From an uncultured Rhodospirillales bacterium (GTDB taxonomy: Bacteria > Pseudomonadota > Alphaproteobacteria > Acetobacterales > Acetobacteraceae), in NCBI GenBank assembly GCA_903928895.1, contig CAIYSR010000086.1:1-48109 (forward strand): 48,109 bases of DNA, read 5' to 3'. Below are positions 32,844-41,307 of the stretch, in pieces. Each line of letters begins with the position of its first letter. Within the stretch, counting starts at the first letter, position 1. Made by a program: the position numbers and the translations under genes. The notes below the pieces were generated by a model. That model was not told the DNA's origin and ran no database searches. It worked only from the letters and a program-made list of their open reading frames with translations.

Positions 32844-35690
32844 ATGAACGCGATCATTGGAGACTCGACCCTGGCCGCGCGCCTGCGCCACGAAATCCAG
32901 GGCGAAGTCCTCTTCACCCCGGCCGATCGCGGTCGCTACGCCACGGACGCCTCGATCTACCAGGTCGAACCCATCGGCGTGATCGTGCCCAAACGCATCG
33001 AGGACGTCGCCGCCGCCATGGCCATCGCCCGTGAAGCCGGCATCCCCGTCCTCCCCCGCGGCGGCGGCACCAGCCAATGCGGCCAGACCGTCAACCGCGC
33101 CCTCGTCATCGACTGCTCCAAACACCTCAACAGGATCCTCTCCGTCGAAGGCGACCGCGCCTGGGTCGAGCCCGGCATCGTGCTGGCCCAGTTCAACGCC
33201 GCCATCAAATCCACAGGCAAATTCTTCGCCGTCGATCCCTCCACCAACGGGCGCTGCACCATCGGCGGCATGGCCGGCAACAACTCCTGCGGCTCCAAAT
33301 CCATCCGCTACGGCCTGATGGCGGACAACACCACCGCCATAGACGCCATCCTCGCCGACGGCACCCGCACCCGCTTCGCCCAGGACACCGGCCCGGACGC
33401 CCTCGTCGCCCGCATGCGCGCCCTCGGCCTGTCCGAAGCCGACGAGATCGCCGCCCAGTTCCCCAAACAACTCCGCCGCGTCGGCGGCTATAACATCGAC
33501 GCCCTGACCCCCGCCGCCCGCGCCGACGGCCGCGACAACCTCGCCCGCCTCCTCGTCGGCTCCGAGGGCACCCTCGCCTTCTCCGCCGCCCTCGAACTCG
33601 TGCTCCACCCGATCAAGCCGCGCAAAGTCCTCGGCATCTGCCAGTTCCCCGACTTCCGCGCCGCCATGGCCGCCTCCCAGCACCTCGTCACCCTCGACCC
33701 CGAAGCCGTCGAACTCGTCGATCGCACCATGATCGAACTCGGCCGCGCCATCCCGATCTACCGCGCCACCATCGACCGCATGCTCATCGGCGAACCCGAC
33801 TCCGTCCTCATCGTCGAATTCCACGGCCACGAGGACGCCCCCCTCCTCGCCAAACTCGCCGAGCTCGACACCATGATGGCCGACCTCGGCTTCCCCGGCA
33901 TGGTCGTCCGCGCCGTCGATGCAGGCTTCCAGGCCGACATCGCCGAAGTCCGCGAAGCCGGCCTCAACATCATGATGTCGATGAAAGGCGACGGCAAACC
34001 GGTCTCCTTCATCGAGGACTGCGCCGTCGACCTGCCCGACCTGGCTGGCTACACCGAACGCCTCAACGACGTCTTCGCCCGCCACGGCACCAAAGGCACC
34101 TGGTACGCCCACGCCTCGGTCGGCTGCCTCCACGTCCGCCCCGTCCTCTCCATGAAGGACCCCGCCGACGTCGCCCGCATGCGCGCCATCGCCGAGGAGT
34201 GCTTCGCCCTCGTGCGAGAATACAAAGGCAGCCATTCCGGCGAACACGGCGACGGCATCGTCCGCTCCGAATTCAACGAGACCATGTTCGGCCCCCGCAT
34301 CGCCCGCGCCTTCGAGGCGGTGAAGGACAGCTTCGACCCCGCTGGCCTGCTCAACCCCGGCCGCGTCGTCCGCGCCCCCAAAATGGACGACCGCACCCTC
34401 TTCCGCTATCCGCCCGGCTACGCCCCCGCCCCGGGCTTCACGCCAAGGCTCGACTGGTCCGCCTACCCCGGCCCAATCGGCGGCATGCTCGGCGCGGTCG
34501 AGATGTGCAACAACAACGGCACCTGCCGCAAAATCGACGCCGGCGTCATGTGCCCCTCCTTCCGCGCCACGCGCGACGAGGAACACGTCACCCGCGGCCG
34601 CGCCAACACGCTCCGCCTCGCGCTGACCGGCCAGCTCGGCCCCGACGCCATGTCCTCCGACGCCGTCGCCGAAGCCATGAGCCTCTGCGTCTCCTGCAAG
34701 GCCTGCCGCCGCGAATGCCCCACCGGCGTCGACATGGCCAAACTCAAACTCGAAGTCACCGCGGCCCGAACCGCGAAGCACGGCGCCAAGCTCCGCGACC
34801 GCCTCGTCGCCGAACTCCCCCGCATCGCCCGCCTCGCTGCCCGCGCCCCCGCCCTCTTCAACCTGCGCAACAAACTCCCCCTCCTGCGCAATCTCGGCGA
34901 ACGCATCGGCATCGCGGCCAGCCGCGACCTCCCCGAATTCCACCCCGCCCCCTTCCGCGACGACGAAGCCGACGGCCCCACCGGTGATGTCCTCCTCTTC
35001 GCCGACTGCTTCAACCGCGCCTTCGAACCCGAAAACCTCCGCTCCGCCGTCACCGTCCTGCACGCCGCCGGCCAAAAAATCGCCATCCCCAAAACCGACC
35101 GCCCGCTCTGCTGCGGTCGCACCTACCTCGCCGCCGGCATGATCGACGAAGCCCGCGCCGAAGCCGCCCGCACGCTCGCCGCCCTCGAAGGCGACGCCCC
35201 CGTCATCGGCCTCGAACCCTCCTGCCTCTTCACGCTGCGCGACGAATTCCCCTCCCTCCTCCCCGGCGACGCCGCCAGACGCCTCGCCGACCGCGTCATG
35301 CTCCTCGGCGAATACCTCACCAAAACCAAACCCGACCTCCCCCTCGGCCCCCTCCCCGCCACCGCCCATGTCCACGGCCACTGCCACCAGAAAAGCTTCG
35401 GCGCCTTCCCCGCCACCATCGCCGCCCTGAAACAAATTCCGGGATTGGATGTGAAACCCATCACATCCTCCTGCTGCGGAATGGCCGGATCATTCGGCTA
35501 CCAAAGCGAGAGCCAGCAGGTCTCCCGCGCCATGGCCGAAGCCAGCCTTCTGCCCGCCATCCGCGCCGCCGGCGCTGAGGACCTGATCGTGGCCGATGGC
35601 ACCAGCTGCCGCCATCAGATCGCCGACCTCGGCGGGCGCAAGGCGGTGCACTCTGCGGTTGTGCTGGCACGGGCTCTCAGCGGCCCATAG
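32844..35690 (+). CDS. FAD-linked oxidase with Fe-S and CCG domains (glycolate/D-lactate dehydrogenase type)
   Basis: A 948-residue fused flavoprotein. An FAD-binding PCMH domain (about 35-220, VLPRGGGTSQCGQTVN and GGMAGNNSCGSKSIRYG) is followed by the FAD-oxidase C-terminal domain (to about 520, GEHGDGIVRSEF). Next come ferredoxin-like cysteines (CNNNGTCRK near 555; C615-x2-C618-x2-C621-x3-C625P) and two CCG units (near 756 and 877). This is the one-chain counterpart of GlcD-GlcF or Dld-type dehydrogenases and should feed electrons to quinone at the inner membrane. A GGAGG site precedes the ATG. Candidate substrates are glycolate, D-lactate or another 2-hydroxyacid. Confidence 0.9.
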   Translation: MNAIIGDSTLAARLRHEIQGEVLFTPADRGRYATDASIYQVEPIGVIVPKRIEDVAAAMAIAREAGIPVLPRGGGTSQCGQTVNRALVIDCSKHLNRILSVEGDRAWVEPGIVLAQFNAAIKSTGKFFAVDPSTNGRCTIGGMAGNNSCGSKSIRYGLMADNTTAIDAILADGTRTRFAQDTGPDALVARMRALGLSEADEIAAQFPKQLRRVGGYNIDALTPAARADGRDNLARLLVGSEGTLAFSAALELVLHPIKPRKVLGICQFPDFRAAMAASQHLVTLDPEAVELVDRTMIELGRAIPIYRATIDRMLIGEPDSVLIVEFHGHEDAPLLAKLAELDTMMADLGFPGMVVRAVDAGFQADIAEVREAGLNIMMSMKGDGKPVSFIEDCAVDLPDLAGYTERLNDVFARHGTKGTWYAHASVGCLHVRPVLSMKDPADVARMRAIAEECFALVREYKGSHSGEHGDGIVRSEFNETMFGPRIARAFEAVKDSFDPAGLLNPGRVVRAPKMDDRTLFRYPPGYAPAPGFTPRLDWSAYPGPIGGMLGAVEMCNNNGTCRKIDAGVMCPSFRATRDEEHVTRGRANTLRLALTGQLGPDAMSSDAVAEAMSLCVSCKACRRECPTGVDMAKLKLEVTAARTAKHGAKLRDRLVAELPRIARLAARAPALFNLRNKLPLLRNLGERIGIAASRDLPEFHPAPFRDDEADGPTGDVLLFADCFNRAFEPENLRSAVTVLHAAGQKIAIPKTDRPLCCGRTYLAAGMIDEARAEAARTLAALEGDAPVIGLEPSCLFTLRDEFPSLLPGDAARRLADRVMLLGEYLTKTKPDLPLGPLPATAHVHGHCHQKSFGAFPATIAALKQIPGLDVKPITSSCCGMAGSFGYQSESQQVSRAMAEASLLPAIRAAGAEDLIVADGTSCRHQIADLGGRKAVHSAVVLARALSGP

Positions 35691-35746
35691 TTGCAGAATC
35701 GTCTCTCGTGGCTAGACTTCCCGCCCCAACGGTCCGGGAGGCCGCG

Positions 35747-36691
35747 ATGAGAACGCCGCATGACGAAGGACCGCTGTCGCGCCGTCGCGCCGTCGCTGTC
35801 GCCGTGCTGTCGCTGCTCCTGCCCGGGCTCGGCCATATTGTGGCGCGCAGCGTCGGCCGCGGCTGGGCCTGGTATGCCGGCGGCACCCTGCTCGGCCTGC
35901 TGCTGCTCTCCGGCACGGTACTGCTGGCGCCGGTACCGGTGATGATCCTGGCATTCGTCGCCCTGACCTTCCTGATGTTGGTCCCTTTCAACATCCTCGC
36001 CGCAGCCGACGCCTACCGCGTGGCCCGGGCTTGGCGGGTCCGCACCCCGCCCGGCTGGCTGCGCGCGACCTGGCTGTCGATCCTCGCGATGCTGGCGATC
36101 GGCGCCGCGGTCCAGTCCTCTCTCACGCCGGCGATGCGCTGGCGCAGCTTCAGCATTCCGTCGGCCTCGATGCTGCCGAACCTGCAAGTCGGCGACTACC
36201 TGATGGTCGATACCCAGACCCGGGGGACCTTGCCGCCGCGCGGCGAGATCGTGGTGTTCGTGCTGCCTTCCGATGGAAGGACGGATTACATCAAGCGCGT
36301 GATCGGCCTGCCCGGCGACCGTGTGCAGATGAAGGTCGGGCGACTTTTCCTCAACGGCACAATGGTGCCGCGCCGCGACGCCGGCACCTTCCTCGCCGCC
36401 GGCGACGGGCCGCCGATGCTGCTCAAGCGCTATATCGAGACGCTGCCGCTCGGCGCCGGCGCCACCCGCGACTACGCCATCCTGGAGGCATCGGACGCCG
36501 AGATGCTGGACAACACGCCCGAATTCCTGGTGCCGCCCGGCGCCTTTTTCGTCCTCGGCGACAGCCGCGACAACAGCATGGACAGCCGGGTCGCCAGCGT
36601 CGGGTTCGTACCGGTGGCCAATGTGGTCGGCCCGGCGCTCACCCGGTTTTGGGCCCGCAGCTTCGACCGCATCCTGCAACCCGTGCAATAA
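35747..36691 (+). CDS. lepB: Signal peptidase I with extended membrane N-terminus
   Basis: A 314-residue inner-membrane protease. The catalytic serine is S141 in SIPSASMLPN and the lysine K183 in DYIKRVIGLPGD; GDSRDNSMDSR is the third conserved box. These are the S26A motifs. The 130 residues before the serine hold about four hydrophobic segments (AVAVAVLSLLLPGLGHIVA, LLGLLLLSGTVLLAPVPVMI, LAFVALTFLMLVPFNILAA, LSILAMLAIGAAV), more than the one or two usual anchors. The ATG at 35747 follows GGGAGG at good spacing; a GTG at 35708 is possible but lacks such a site. This may be a secondary, specialised signal peptidase. Confidence 0.85.
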   Translation: MRTPHDEGPLSRRRAVAVAVLSLLLPGLGHIVARSVGRGWAWYAGGTLLGLLLLSGTVLLAPVPVMILAFVALTFLMLVPFNILAAADAYRVARAWRVRTPPGWLRATWLSILAMLAIGAAVQSSLTPAMRWRSFSIPSASMLPNLQVGDYLMVDTQTRGTLPPRGEIVVFVLPSDGRTDYIKRVIGLPGDRVQMKVGRLFLNGTMVPRRDAGTFLAAGDGPPMLLKRYIETLPLGAGATRDYAILEASDAEMLDNTPEFLVPPGAFFVLGDSRDNSMDSRVASVGFVPVANVVGPALTRFWARSFDRILQPVQ

Positions 36692-36694
36692 TTC

Positions 36695-37135
36695 TCAGAT
36701 CTCTCGCGCGGGAAACGCCTCGGCCGCCATCCAGGCCTCATAGGCCGCCTCAAGTGCATTCCCGCCGACGAGCCCATCGAGCGCCACCGCGTCGTCCGGC
36801 CGCGCGCGGATCATCCAGCCGGCGCCATAGGGGTCGCGGTTGATGCCCTGGGGATCGGCGATCAGCGCGTCGTTGACCGCGACCACCATGCCGGCGAACG
36901 CGGCCCGCACCGGCCCGACCCATTTGCCGCTCTCGATCACCGCGCAGGACCGCCCGGCCTCCAGCGCCAGCCCGACCCGCCGCGGCGTGAATGCCAGCAC
37001 CGGCCCGGCCAAAACGGCGGCGATCTCCGTCATGCCGAGCGTGATGGTGCCGTCAGCCTCGCGCCGATACCAGCAATGGTTCGCCACGTCGTAGAGCAGG
37101 CCTGCGGGAAAACGATAGCCGCGAATTTCGATCAT
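36695..37135 (-). CDS. GcvH-like lipoyl carrier protein
   Basis: A 146-residue protein with the glycine-cleavage H-protein fold. TITLGMTEIAAVLAGPVLAF corresponds to the LGITxxAQxxLG strand region, and NRDPYGAGWM to the conserved NxDPYGxGW near the end. K71 in VIESGKWVGPV is the expected lipoylation site, although the usual motif is ESVKA. The ESGKWVGP form recalls the lipoate-binding proteins (LbpA) of sHdr sulfur-oxidation loci more than housekeeping GcvH, from memory. No gcvT or gcvP is nearby. It is the last gene of an operon with DsrE-like and lipoate-ligase genes, only two bases after the DsrE stop. Confidence 0.82.
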   Translation of the reverse strand: MIEIRGYRFPAGLLYDVANHCWYRREADGTITLGMTEIAAVLAGPVLAFTPRRVGLALEAGRSCAVIESGKWVGPVRAAFAGMVVAVNDALIADPQGINRDPYGAGWMIRARPDDAVALDGLVGGNALEAAYEAWMAAEAFPAREI

Positions 37136-37137
37136 CC

Positions 37138-37515
37138 CTAGTAACTCAACACCCGGACATCATCCGCCATCACGATTTCCATCATCGCGGCGACGCCCAT
37201 CAGGCCGCTGCACTCCTCGATCAGATCAGCCGCGCTCATGTCGAAAAGATCGAGATTGGCCGGACACGCCCACAGCCTGGCCCCGGCCTGATGCGCATCG
37301 CGGATGAAATCGAGCACCGAACGCGACGACCCCGGCTTTACGAACAAGGTCTCCGCCACGCCACGGCGGAGCAGCCTGCCGGCCGTCGCGGTGCAGATGA
37401 TATCGACCTCGTGGTCGAGCGCCGCCGCGACGGCGGCGTGGTAGAACGGGGCACCGAGTTCCTCGCCGTTGCGCGGATCGGTGTTCACCAGGATGACGAC
37501 TAGGCGCTTGCGCAT
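37138..37515 (-). CDS. DsrE-family putative sulfur carrier
   Basis: A 125-residue cytoplasmic protein. It begins LVVILVNTDPRNGEELGAPF and carries a conserved-type cysteine C84 in ARLWACPANLDLF, the position typical of DsrE/DsrE-like sulfur-carrying proteins. C41 and C102 are additional cysteines. DsrE proteins accept and pass persulfide sulfur. The start overlaps the lipoate-ligase stop by 16 bases. Between a lipoate ligase and a lipoyl carrier, a role in thiol or sulfane-sulfur transfer is likely, but this is inference. Confidence 0.82.
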   Translation of the reverse strand: MRKRLVVILVNTDPRNGEELGAPFYHAAVAAALDHEVDIICTATAGRLLRRGVAETLFVKPGSSRSVLDFIRDAHQAGARLWACPANLDLFDMSAADLIEECSGLMGVAAMMEIVMADDVRVLSY

Positions 37516-38525
37516 GCGGCCTCCGCGATGACGTCGGCGAGCAGATCGAGCCCGGCCCCGGCGATGCTGGCACCCGACGTCGCCAGGAAGCCCCGCGCCA
37601 CCGCTTCGGCCTCGTCCAGGCGCCGGCCGGTCAGGACGGCTTCGAGGTCGCGCAGCACGCGCGGCGGCGTGATGAAGAAATCGCCGCCGATCGCGATCGC
37701 CTGGATGCGCCCGGCCTGCGCCCTGAGCACCGCTTCGGCGATGCCCGCCGGGCTGGCCCGGCGGGCGTGGCGATCCGCCGCTGCCGGGTGCTGATGGAGG
37801 TGGTGGCCGTGGACAAACGCCTCGGTGCCGATCTCGGCGTCGTGCAGTGCGGCGGCGCGGGCGGCCTCCCCGTCATGCAGGGTCGAGGGGATCAGCTTCG
37901 CGCCGAGCGCCGCGGCAAGGGCGGTGGCGAGGCCGGCGCCGATCTCATCGAACCGGAGGCGGACGCCCTCGGCGCGCAGCGAGGTCAGCCGGGCCGCGAA
38001 ATCGCCGCCAGCGGAGAGTTTGCGCTCCGGCAGCCGCAAGGCCCGTGTCATCAAGGCGAAATCGGGGTCGACCAGCACGGTGCCCTGGAACAACAGCCGG
38101 TCGCGATCGAAATAGCCGCCGGTGCCGGCGAGCTTGCGGCCATCGACCACGATATCGTTGCGTGGCCTGAAGGTCGCGGGCAGGCCGAGTCCGGCGAGGC
38201 CGCCGGCAATCGCGCGGCACAAGCTCGCCCCGGCGGCAGCGAGCCCGGCGGGGAAGCGGTCGCGGCGCAGGATCAGCTCCCAGCCGAGGATGCCGGGGTC
38301 CATGATGATGGCGCCGCCACCGGTCATGCGGCGCGCGACCTCGACGCCATGCTCCGCACACCAGGGGAGATCGACTTCGCGGCCAAGCGCCTGATGGGCG
38401 CCGACCAGCGCGCCGGGCCGGAAGCGTTGTAGGCGGAAAATCTCGTCGTCGCCGTGCAGCAGGGCCTCGGTGAGCGCGAGGTTGCGCCGGGCCGGCAGCT
38501 CCGGCGTGGCGATCAGACGGATCAT
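37500..38525 (-). CDS. Lipoate-protein ligase A family protein
   Basis: A 341-residue enzyme, close to the length of LplA. RRMTGGGAI near residue 90 is the lipoate-adenylate loop and NDIVVDGRKLAGTGGYFDRD contains the catalytic lysine. A C-terminal accessory domain holds a His-rich loop (GHHLHQHPAAADRH) that might bind metal. The protein should attach lipoate, or octanoate, to an acceptor lysine; the GcvH-like protein two genes downstream is the obvious partner. The ATG overlaps the nucleosidase stop by four bases; longer frames run inside that gene. Confidence 0.88.
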   Translation of the reverse strand: MIRLIATPELPARRNLALTEALLHGDDEIFRLQRFRPGALVGAHQALGREVDLPWCAEHGVEVARRMTGGGAIIMDPGILGWELILRRDRFPAGLAAAGASLCRAIAGGLAGLGLPATFRPRNDIVVDGRKLAGTGGYFDRDRLLFQGTVLVDPDFALMTRALRLPERKLSAGGDFAARLTSLRAEGVRLRFDEIGAGLATALAAALGAKLIPSTLHDGEAARAAALHDAEIGTEAFVHGHHLHQHPAAADRHARRASPAGIAEAVLRAQAGRIQAIAIGGDFFITPPRVLRDLEAVLTGRRLDEAEAVARGFLATSGASIAGAGLDLLADVIAEAACASA

Positions 38526-39160
38526 GCCAGAGCGGCCACCAGCCGCCGCAGCATCGCGTGCGCGGCAGCGGCATCGCCGGCGAGGCGGAGTAGGGCAGGG
38601 AGCTGCAACGGGTGGCGCAGCACGGAGGCGGCGACACGCAGGAGCCCGATGGCCCCCCTGCGGTCGAGCGCGGCGAGCGCGGCGGCCGGCAGATCGCGGC
38701 CGGCGGGATCGCAGATCACCCGCAGCGCGGCGCACGCAACGCCGTGGGCGGCGGCCACGGCGGCGAGTTCACCGGATTCGAGATCGACCGCACTGGCGCC
38801 GCTGTCACGATGCAGCGCACGCTTCGCCGCCGCCGTCGCGACGGGGCGGTCGGTGGCGATCAGGCTGCCAGCATTCGGCCCCCCAAGCCAGGCGAGCAGT
38901 GCCGGATCGGCGGCATAGGCCTGGCCGTGATGCAGGATGCGCGCCGGGATGACGGTGGCGCCGGCACTCAGCTCCGGGTGGAGCCCGCCAGCGAGGCCGA
39001 AGCTGAGGAGTCCCGTGGCGCCAGCCCGGATCAGGCGCTCGGCCGCGGCGCGCGCGCCCTCGGGCAACCCCCCACCAATCTCGACCGCGCCGAGCGGGAA
39101 AGCGATTCGTGCCTCGGCGACGAGGCCGACGACGATACCAAGACGGGGCGGAGCGCTCAT
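38522..39160 (-). CDS. Nucleoside phosphorylase/nucleosidase family protein, HpnG-like
   Basis: A 212-residue protein starting MSAPPRLGIVVGLVAEARIA. GATGLLSFGLAGGLHPELSAG, DLESGELAAVAAAHGVA and LRVICDPAGRDLP (with the catalytic-type aspartate) give the PNP/UDP phosphorylase fold. The VVGLVAEARIA opening and short length match the hopanoid-associated HpnG, which removes adenine from adenosylhopane. It begins an operon with lipoate ligase, so a role on 5'-deoxyadenosine or a related nucleoside is also possible. Longer starts overlap unrelated sequence. Confidence 0.8.
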   Translation of the reverse strand: MSAPPRLGIVVGLVAEARIAFPLGAVEIGGGLPEGARAAAERLIRAGATGLLSFGLAGGLHPELSAGATVIPARILHHGQAYAADPALLAWLGGPNAGSLIATDRPVATAAAKRALHRDSGASAVDLESGELAAVAAAHGVACAALRVICDPAGRDLPAAALAALDRRGAIGLLRVAASVLRHPLQLPALLRLAGDAAAAHAMLRRLVAALA

Positions 39161-39284
39161 GAACGCCGCCATCATGCCATTGTGGCGCGCCTGGAACCAG
39201 AGCGCATCAAGCCAGAACGCATCACGGTCAGGCGGGTCCCACGTGGAGACCCGCCGCATCGTGATCGATCCGGTGCAGCAGACG

Positions 39285-39668
39285 TCAGCCGGCGGCGCGC
39301 TTGGTGGTCGCGGCCTCGGCCTTCTTCGCAGTGCCCGTGGCCTCGGTCATGATTCCGCGCAGGTCGCGCAGGAAGGCCGTGCCCTTCAGGGTGCGCTGTA
39401 CGAGGACGCTGCGGCGATCGGCCGGGTCAACCTTGCGGCGGGCGAGGTCGAGTTCGCCGAGACGGTCGAGCGCGCGGGTGATGGCGGGCTTGGAAACGTT
39501 GAGTTCAGCCGCAAGCCCGCGAACCGTATGCGCGCCGTCCTTCAGGTAGCAGGTGAGGAACACGCCGAGCTGACGGGCCGAGAGGTCCGGTCCGTCGCGC
39601 CGCACCAGAGCCACGATGGTCTCCCGCAGAATACCGACGAGCTGATCTGCGGAGGGGTTGGCGGCCAT
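39285..39668 (-). CDS. MarR-family transcriptional regulator
   Basis: A 127-residue protein starting MAANPSADQLVG with an AAGGAC ribosome-binding site. The winged helix reads HTVRGLAAELNVSKPAITRALDRLGEL, and the wing DPADRRSVLVQRT is typical of MarR. The tail is Ala/Lys-rich. Two inverted repeats lie just upstream of its start, suggesting autoregulation. The nucleosidase/lipoate-ligase operon begins 124 bases downstream in the same direction and may be co-transcribed or controlled by it. A start 24 codons upstream would run into the candidate operator. Confidence 0.85.
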   Translation of the reverse strand: MAANPSADQLVGILRETIVALVRRDGPDLSARQLGVFLTCYLKDGAHTVRGLAAELNVSKPAITRALDRLGELDLARRKVDPADRRSVLVQRTLKGTAFLRDLRGIMTEATGTAKKAEAATTKRAAG

Positions 39669-39695
39669 GTCTTGTCCTTTCAGGAACGAGTTAAA

Positions 39696-39735
39696 GTGTG
39701 ATCGAATCAGGTTCGCGGTATCGTTTCTATCACAC
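39696..39735. promoter_or_regulatory. Candidate operator upstream of the MarR gene
   Basis: GTGTGAT at 39696-39702 pairs with ATCACAC at 39729-39735 across 26 bases. A second inverted repeat, GATAA/TTATC, is at 39765-39780 in an AT-rich stretch. Both sit in the 151-base gap before the MarR start, where a self-regulating MarR would bind. The long spacer makes the first one less certain. Confidence 0.4.
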
Positions 39736-39819
39736 CGCAATTGGAGAAAGCCAGAATGATCCTAGATAATTAACGTTATCATTGTTTAAGAAATGTTCAA
39801 CCCATCGTGAAGATTGCCG

Positions 39820-41199
39820 TCATTCAGGGGAAAAATGCAAGGCGATCGCCGCGAACAGCGCCCGGATACCCATCGCCTCGCCGCCCTCGGGGCGGCCGGG
39901 GCGGGTGGCATCGTTCCAGGCGTACATGTCGAGATGAACCCAGTTCGTGGTCGCGGCGACGAAACGGCGCAGGAACAGGCCAGCAACGACCGCGCCGGCG
40001 AACGCCTTGCTGGAAACGTTATTCAGATCGGCCACCGGGCTGTCCAGCCAGGCGTCGTAGCCGTCCCACAGCGGCAGCCGCCACAGCGGATCGTGATTCG
40101 CCCGGCCAGCAGCGAGCAGGCGCTCGGCCATAACGTCGTCGTTGGCAAACAGCGCCGGCATGTCGGGGCCGATCGCAACCCGCGCAGCACCCGTCAGCGT
40201 GGCGCAGTCGACGATCAGCGCCGGCCCGGCGTCGGAGGCCTCGGCCAGCAGATCGCACAGCACCAGACGGCCCTCGGCGTCGGTGTTGCCGATCTCCACC
40301 GTCAGCCCGCGGCGGGTGCGAATGATGTCCATCGGCCGCATCGCCCGCCCAGAGACGCTGTTCTCAACACAGCCGATTGAAACCGACAGGCGGATCGCCA
40401 GGTCGGCCTCCATGATCATGCGGGCGAGGCCGAGCACGTTGGCCGCGCCGCCCATGTCCTTCTTCATCCGCAGCATGCCGGCCGAGGGCTTGAGATCGTA
40501 GCCGCCGGAATCGAAGCACACGCCCTTGCCACACAGCCAGACATGGGGCGCATCCGGCGCCGCCGCGCTGCCCTGCCAATGGAACCCCGCCACCACCGGC
40601 GCGCGCTCCGAGCCACGGCCGACTGCGGCCACCGTCGGATAATGCGCCTCGAGGTCGCTGCCACTGCTGCGGAAGCCGCGCGCGCCGTGGGCGGCGCCGA
40701 GGGCAGCCGTGGCGTCGGCGAGTTCGGCCGGGCCGAGCACGTTCGCCGGTGCGTTGATCAGGTCCCGCACCATCCAGATCGCGGCGGCCTGGGACAGCGC
40801 GCGGCCGCCATGGCCGGCGGCCAGGCGCGCCGGCGCGCGGCCGGGCTTCCTAAATTCGCTGTAACGATAGGCGCCGAGACAATAACCGAGCACCGCCGCC
40901 TCGGCGTCGAAATCCCCGGGCTCGATCCGCCAGAGACCTTCGGGCAATTTGTACGGCAGTCCGCCGAAGACATGCGGCCCACTCTGCCCGCCAAGGCCGA
41001 ACACTGCTGCGGCGACGCCGTCGGCGCCGGGCAGCAGTATCAGTTCATCGGCCTTCGCGCCGAACCCTGCGGCGCGAACAAACGCGGCCTGACCGGGGGC
41101 GAGACGGTCGAGCAGGGCGGCCAACCCGGCCGGGCGCACGGCATGGACCGCCCGCGCCGCGGTATCGACGGGTTCGATCGGCAAGCGGGTCTCGGTCAT
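39820..41199 (-). CDS. Leucyl aminopeptidase family (M17) peptidase
   Basis: A 459-residue metallopeptidase starting MTETRLPIEPVDTAARAV. The M17 core is intact: GKGVCFDSGGYDLKPSAGM, KKDMGGAANVLGLA with the catalytic lysines, and the metal-binding NTDAEGRLVLCDLL. The N-terminal domain (1-170) is shorter and divergent compared with PepA. It would act in the cytoplasm as a hexamer on dipeptides or N-terminal residues. It is the first gene upstream of the MarR gene. Longer starts (to 41298) add unrelated residues. Confidence 0.9.
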   Translation of the reverse strand: MTETRLPIEPVDTAARAVHAVRPAGLAALLDRLAPGQAAFVRAAGFGAKADELILLPGADGVAAAVFGLGGQSGPHVFGGLPYKLPEGLWRIEPGDFDAEAAVLGYCLGAYRYSEFRKPGRAPARLAAGHGGRALSQAAAIWMVRDLINAPANVLGPAELADATAALGAAHGARGFRSSGSDLEAHYPTVAAVGRGSERAPVVAGFHWQGSAAAPDAPHVWLCGKGVCFDSGGYDLKPSAGMLRMKKDMGGAANVLGLARMIMEADLAIRLSVSIGCVENSVSGRAMRPMDIIRTRRGLTVEIGNTDAEGRLVLCDLLAEASDAGPALIVDCATLTGAARVAIGPDMPALFANDDVMAERLLAAGRANHDPLWRLPLWDGYDAWLDSPVADLNNVSSKAFAGAVVAGLFLRRFVAATTNWVHLDMYAWNDATRPGRPEGGEAMGIRALFAAIALHFSPE

Positions 41200-41307
41200 G
41201 CGTTCGCGTCCCTGCGGAGTCGCTGCCGACGATCCATGGGCAGCACGAGATTCCCTTCGCACTGTTGCAGGACAATGACAAGTACCCAGCGGCGCCAAAA
41301 CGACATT

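Noticed and set aside
31497-35435. A 1312-codon minus-strand open frame covering the aminotransferase and the antisense of the FAD oxidase
   Set aside because: Only the last 395 codons have family motifs. The rest is Gly/Glu/Asp/Ala-rich antisense of a strongly GC3-biased gene and passes through the T-rich repeat, so it is a stop-free shadow.
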